Shown in pieces: positions 62,118-64,000 of a stretch of 64,000 bases of DNA. This DNA comes from Treponema sp. (GTDB lineage Bacteria; Spirochaetota; Spirochaetia; Treponematales; Treponemataceae): assembly GCA_017935745.1 (NCBI GenBank), contig JAGBGX010000006.1, forward strand, positions 62,001-126,000. The letters are read 5' to 3'. How positions within the stretch are numbered: the stretch's first letter is position 1; every line of letters begins with the position of its first letter. The notes under the pieces are model-generated. The model saw only the letters and a list, made by a program, of their open reading frames with translations, searched no databases and was not told the origin of the DNA. Both the position numbers and the translations under genes were made by a program.

Positions 62118-63130
62118 AAAAAAAGCGAAGCAGCGGCAGAAAAAGCCTGCAGCTCAAAATGGCGCAGGCTGCATACGCTTCAAAATACAGAAAGGCAAAT
62201 CCAGGCCCCGCGTATGCCTGGCCGATGGGAGCATGGTTCTCGCTTTTTTTTATTGTTCCCCTGATTATCATCATCTGCCATTCGTTCCTTAAGCGCGATG
62301 TGTACGGCGGCGTTACAAATGAGTTTTCGCTCAAGGCGTACCAGCAGATGCTCAGCCCGGCCTACGGAATGATTTTTCTGCGCACCCTGTGGATTACAGC
62401 TGTCTCAACTGCGGTTACAATCCTCATTTCGCTTCCCTGCGGATATGCAATGGCCCGCAGCAGGCATCAGACGGTGCTGCTGATTCTTGTCGTTGTTCCG
62501 TTCCTCACAAACAGCCTGATCCGCATTTTCGCATGGATTACGATTCTGGGAGACAACGGCATCCTGAATCAGATTCTGGAGCTGATTCACCGCCTCATAA
62601 GCGCGCTCACAGGCTCCCATGCTCCGTTTTCGCCGCACAAATTCATGTATACAAAGGGAACGGTGATTCTTGTAAGCATCTATATGTACCTTCCGTACGC
62701 GATCCTTCCGATTTTCACTGCTGTGGACAGATTCGACTTTACGCTTCTGGAAGCCGCGCGCGACCTTGGAGCCACAAAGGCGCAGTCAATGTTCAAGGTG
62801 CTTATTCCCGGCATAAAAAGCGGAATCTTAAGCGCAGTCATCTTCACTTCCATTCCCATTTTCGGAACGTACACGGTGCCGCAGCTTGTGGGCGGAAAGG
62901 ACAGCTACATGCTGGGAAATGTGATTGTTGACCAGGTGCAAAAAATACGGAACTGGCCGCTCGGCTCAGCATTCAGCCTTGTCATCACGGCAATCAGCAT
63001 GGCGGGCGTCCTGCTGATGCTGTCGTCAGGCAGAAAGGAAGCGGAGCTGAACAGAAAGGCGCAGAAAGAAGATGCCTCTCTCTCTCTAGCAGAAAGCATT
63101 TCCGGCATCACGTTCCAGGGAAGCAAATGA
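62114..63130 (+). CDS. potB: Polyamine ABC transporter permease PotB
   Basis: A 338-residue inner-membrane permease with six helices after a basic N-terminus. The EAA-type loop is LLEAARDLGATKAQSMFKVLIPG. The ATG overlaps the potA stop (ATGA), and its stop overlaps potC in the same way. The N-terminal extension of about 35 residues is longer than usual. Confidence 0.92.
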   Translation: MKKKRSSGRKSLQLKMAQAAYASKYRKANPGPAYAWPMGAWFSLFFIVPLIIIICHSFLKRDVYGGVTNEFSLKAYQQMLSPAYGMIFLRTLWITAVSTAVTILISLPCGYAMARSRHQTVLLILVVVPFLTNSLIRIFAWITILGDNGILNQILELIHRLISALTGSHAPFSPHKFMYTKGTVILVSIYMYLPYAILPIFTAVDRFDFTLLEAARDLGATKAQSMFKVLIPGIKSGILSAVIFTSIPIFGTYTVPQLVGGKDSYMLGNVIVDQVQKIRNWPLGSAFSLVITAISMAGVLLMLSSGRKEAELNRKAQKEDASLSLAESISGITFQGSK

Positions 63131-63999
63131 AAAATCCGATTCTTTCACTTTACAAGAAATTCAAGTCCGCCCCGAAGAGCGAATCAAACAGGCACGCAAA
63201 GCTCCAGTGGAAAAAGCGGAACAGATACTTCAGCCTTTCAAACACGGCGCTCTGCCTTTCGCTGCTGTTCCTGTTCCTGCCGCTCTTTGTGATTGTATTC
63301 TACTCATTCAACGAGTCAAAGGACACAACGTTCACCCGGCTTTCCTTTGTATGGTACCAGAAGCTTATTTTCAGCTCAAAGCCGCTGTGGCTTGCGCTTT
63401 TGAACAGCTTTATCGTGGCGCTGACATCCGCAGCCGTGGCCACAGTGCTCGGGACGCTTGCCGCAATCGGCATGAGCTGGTACAAGTTCTTTGGAAAGCC
63501 GTACATCCAGTCAGTCAGCTTTCTGCCGATGATTCTGCCGGAAGTAATCATGGGAATTTCCCTCCTGATTTTTTTCAGCGGAATAAAGCTGTCGCTCGGG
63601 CTTCTTACCATTTTCATTGCGCATACGACATTCTGCCTTCCGTTTGTCTACCTGATGGTAAGCGCGCGGATTGACGAATTCGACTATTCAATTATTGAGG
63701 CAAGCCACGACCTGGGAGCAAACGAGATGCAGACGCTGACAAAGGTGATTGTTCCCGCCATCATGCCGGGCATTGTCTCAGGATTTATGATGAGCATCAC
63801 GATGTCGCTTGAAGACTACGTAATCACAGCGCTCGTCTCCGGCCCGGGAAGCACTACGCTTCCGCTGTATGTGTATTCGCTGATACGGTTCGGAGTAAGC
63901 CCTGTCATCAACTCGCTTTCCTTTGTGCTGATTCTGGCAATCTGCCTTATAGCGGTTCTGCTCAGGAGCCGGCTCAAGTCGTTTGCCGCCTCACGCTGA
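63127..63999 (+). CDS. potC: Polyamine ABC transporter permease PotC
   Basis: A 290-residue second permease with six helices and the EAA loop IIEASHDLGANEMQTLTKVI followed by VPAIMPGIVSG. It completes the potABC set; the substrate-binding protein potD is probably just beyond the window edge. Its stop is one base from the end of the sequence. Confidence 0.92.
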   Translation: MKNPILSLYKKFKSAPKSESNRHAKLQWKKRNRYFSLSNTALCLSLLFLFLPLFVIVFYSFNESKDTTFTRLSFVWYQKLIFSSKPLWLALLNSFIVALTSAAVATVLGTLAAIGMSWYKFFGKPYIQSVSFLPMILPEVIMGISLLIFFSGIKLSLGLLTIFIAHTTFCLPFVYLMVSARIDEFDYSIIEASHDLGANEMQTLTKVIVPAIMPGIVSGFMMSITMSLEDYVITALVSGPGSTTLPLYVYSLIRFGVSPVINSLSFVLILAICLIAVLLRSRLKSFAASR

Positions 64000-64000
64000 A

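Noticed and set aside
1-64000. tRNA or rRNA genes
   Set aside because: No cloverleaf with a TTCGANTC-type arm, and no rRNA-like sequence, was noticed on either strand.

Overview
The window looks like a chromosomal segment of a Treponema-type spirochaete. I infer this from overall protein resemblance, a backbone near half G+C, TTGACA/TATAAT-type promoters, and homopolymeric G tracts like those known from treponemes. The genus is not proven. Two compositions are visible. The flanks (about 1-9 kb and 42.5-64 kb) carry GC-balanced housekeeping genes. About 14.6-41.2 kb is strongly AT-rich and holds a surface-glycan locus with several decayed or mobile-looking insertions. The 10-14.6 kb stretch is intermediate.

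Left flank (1-9 kb): a Rel/SpoT-type (p)ppGpp enzyme cut by the window edge, a SIMPL-domain protein, a U32 peptidase-family protein with an alpha/beta-hydrolase pseudo-enzyme, homoserine O-acetyltransferase (metA), an RlmM-like rRNA methyltransferase, and a PilZ protein coupled to acetolactate synthase ilvB.

Glycan locus (about 9-43.5 kb, almost all minus strand): it reads from a divergent XRE regulator and a LoaP-type NusG paralogue at about 43 kb down to a UDP-GlcNAc 4,6-dehydratase, aminotransferase and initiating sugar transferase at 10-13 kb. Between them lie a Wzx flippase, a Wzy-like polymerase, two glycosyltransferases, two LicD phosphotransferases, a TarI-like and a TagD-like cytidylyltransferase (the latter fused to an oxidoreductase), a pyruvyltransferase, a GDPD lipoprotein, a MenD-like ThDP enzyme, an SDR, a class V aminotransferase, an FkbH-like protein, a deacetylase and an acyltransferase. 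Together they suggest a Wzx/Wzy-exported polymer decorated with polyol- or aminopolyol-phosphates, pyruvate and acyl groups. Two of the genes are split at homopolymer tracts (G8, A8), which suggests phase variation. The locus also carries AAA ATPases, two DUF262 proteins, a HipA-like kinase and duplicated gene tails (of the dehydratase and of ugd) that flank inserted cassettes.

Accessory strip (43.9-48.4 kb): a collapsed higBA module, a small membrane protein, a PD-(D/E)XK-like protein, a UPF0175/PIN toxin-antitoxin pair, and a NarL-type response regulator separated from a membrane sensor fragment by two tandem copies of a modular four-hairpin element. A third copy of the element interrupts an AlbA_2 pseudogene at 9.5 kb. 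This element family is the best candidate for something undescribed.

Right flank (48.4-64 kb): ilvD, a TAXI-TRAP transporter operon, a CYTH protein, DUF975, SppA, recX-rpsI-rplM, rubrerythrin, a lipoprotein whose promoter spacer is a G9 tract, azlCD, and potABC. ilvB, ilvD and azlCD link the flanks through branched-chain amino acid metabolism and export.
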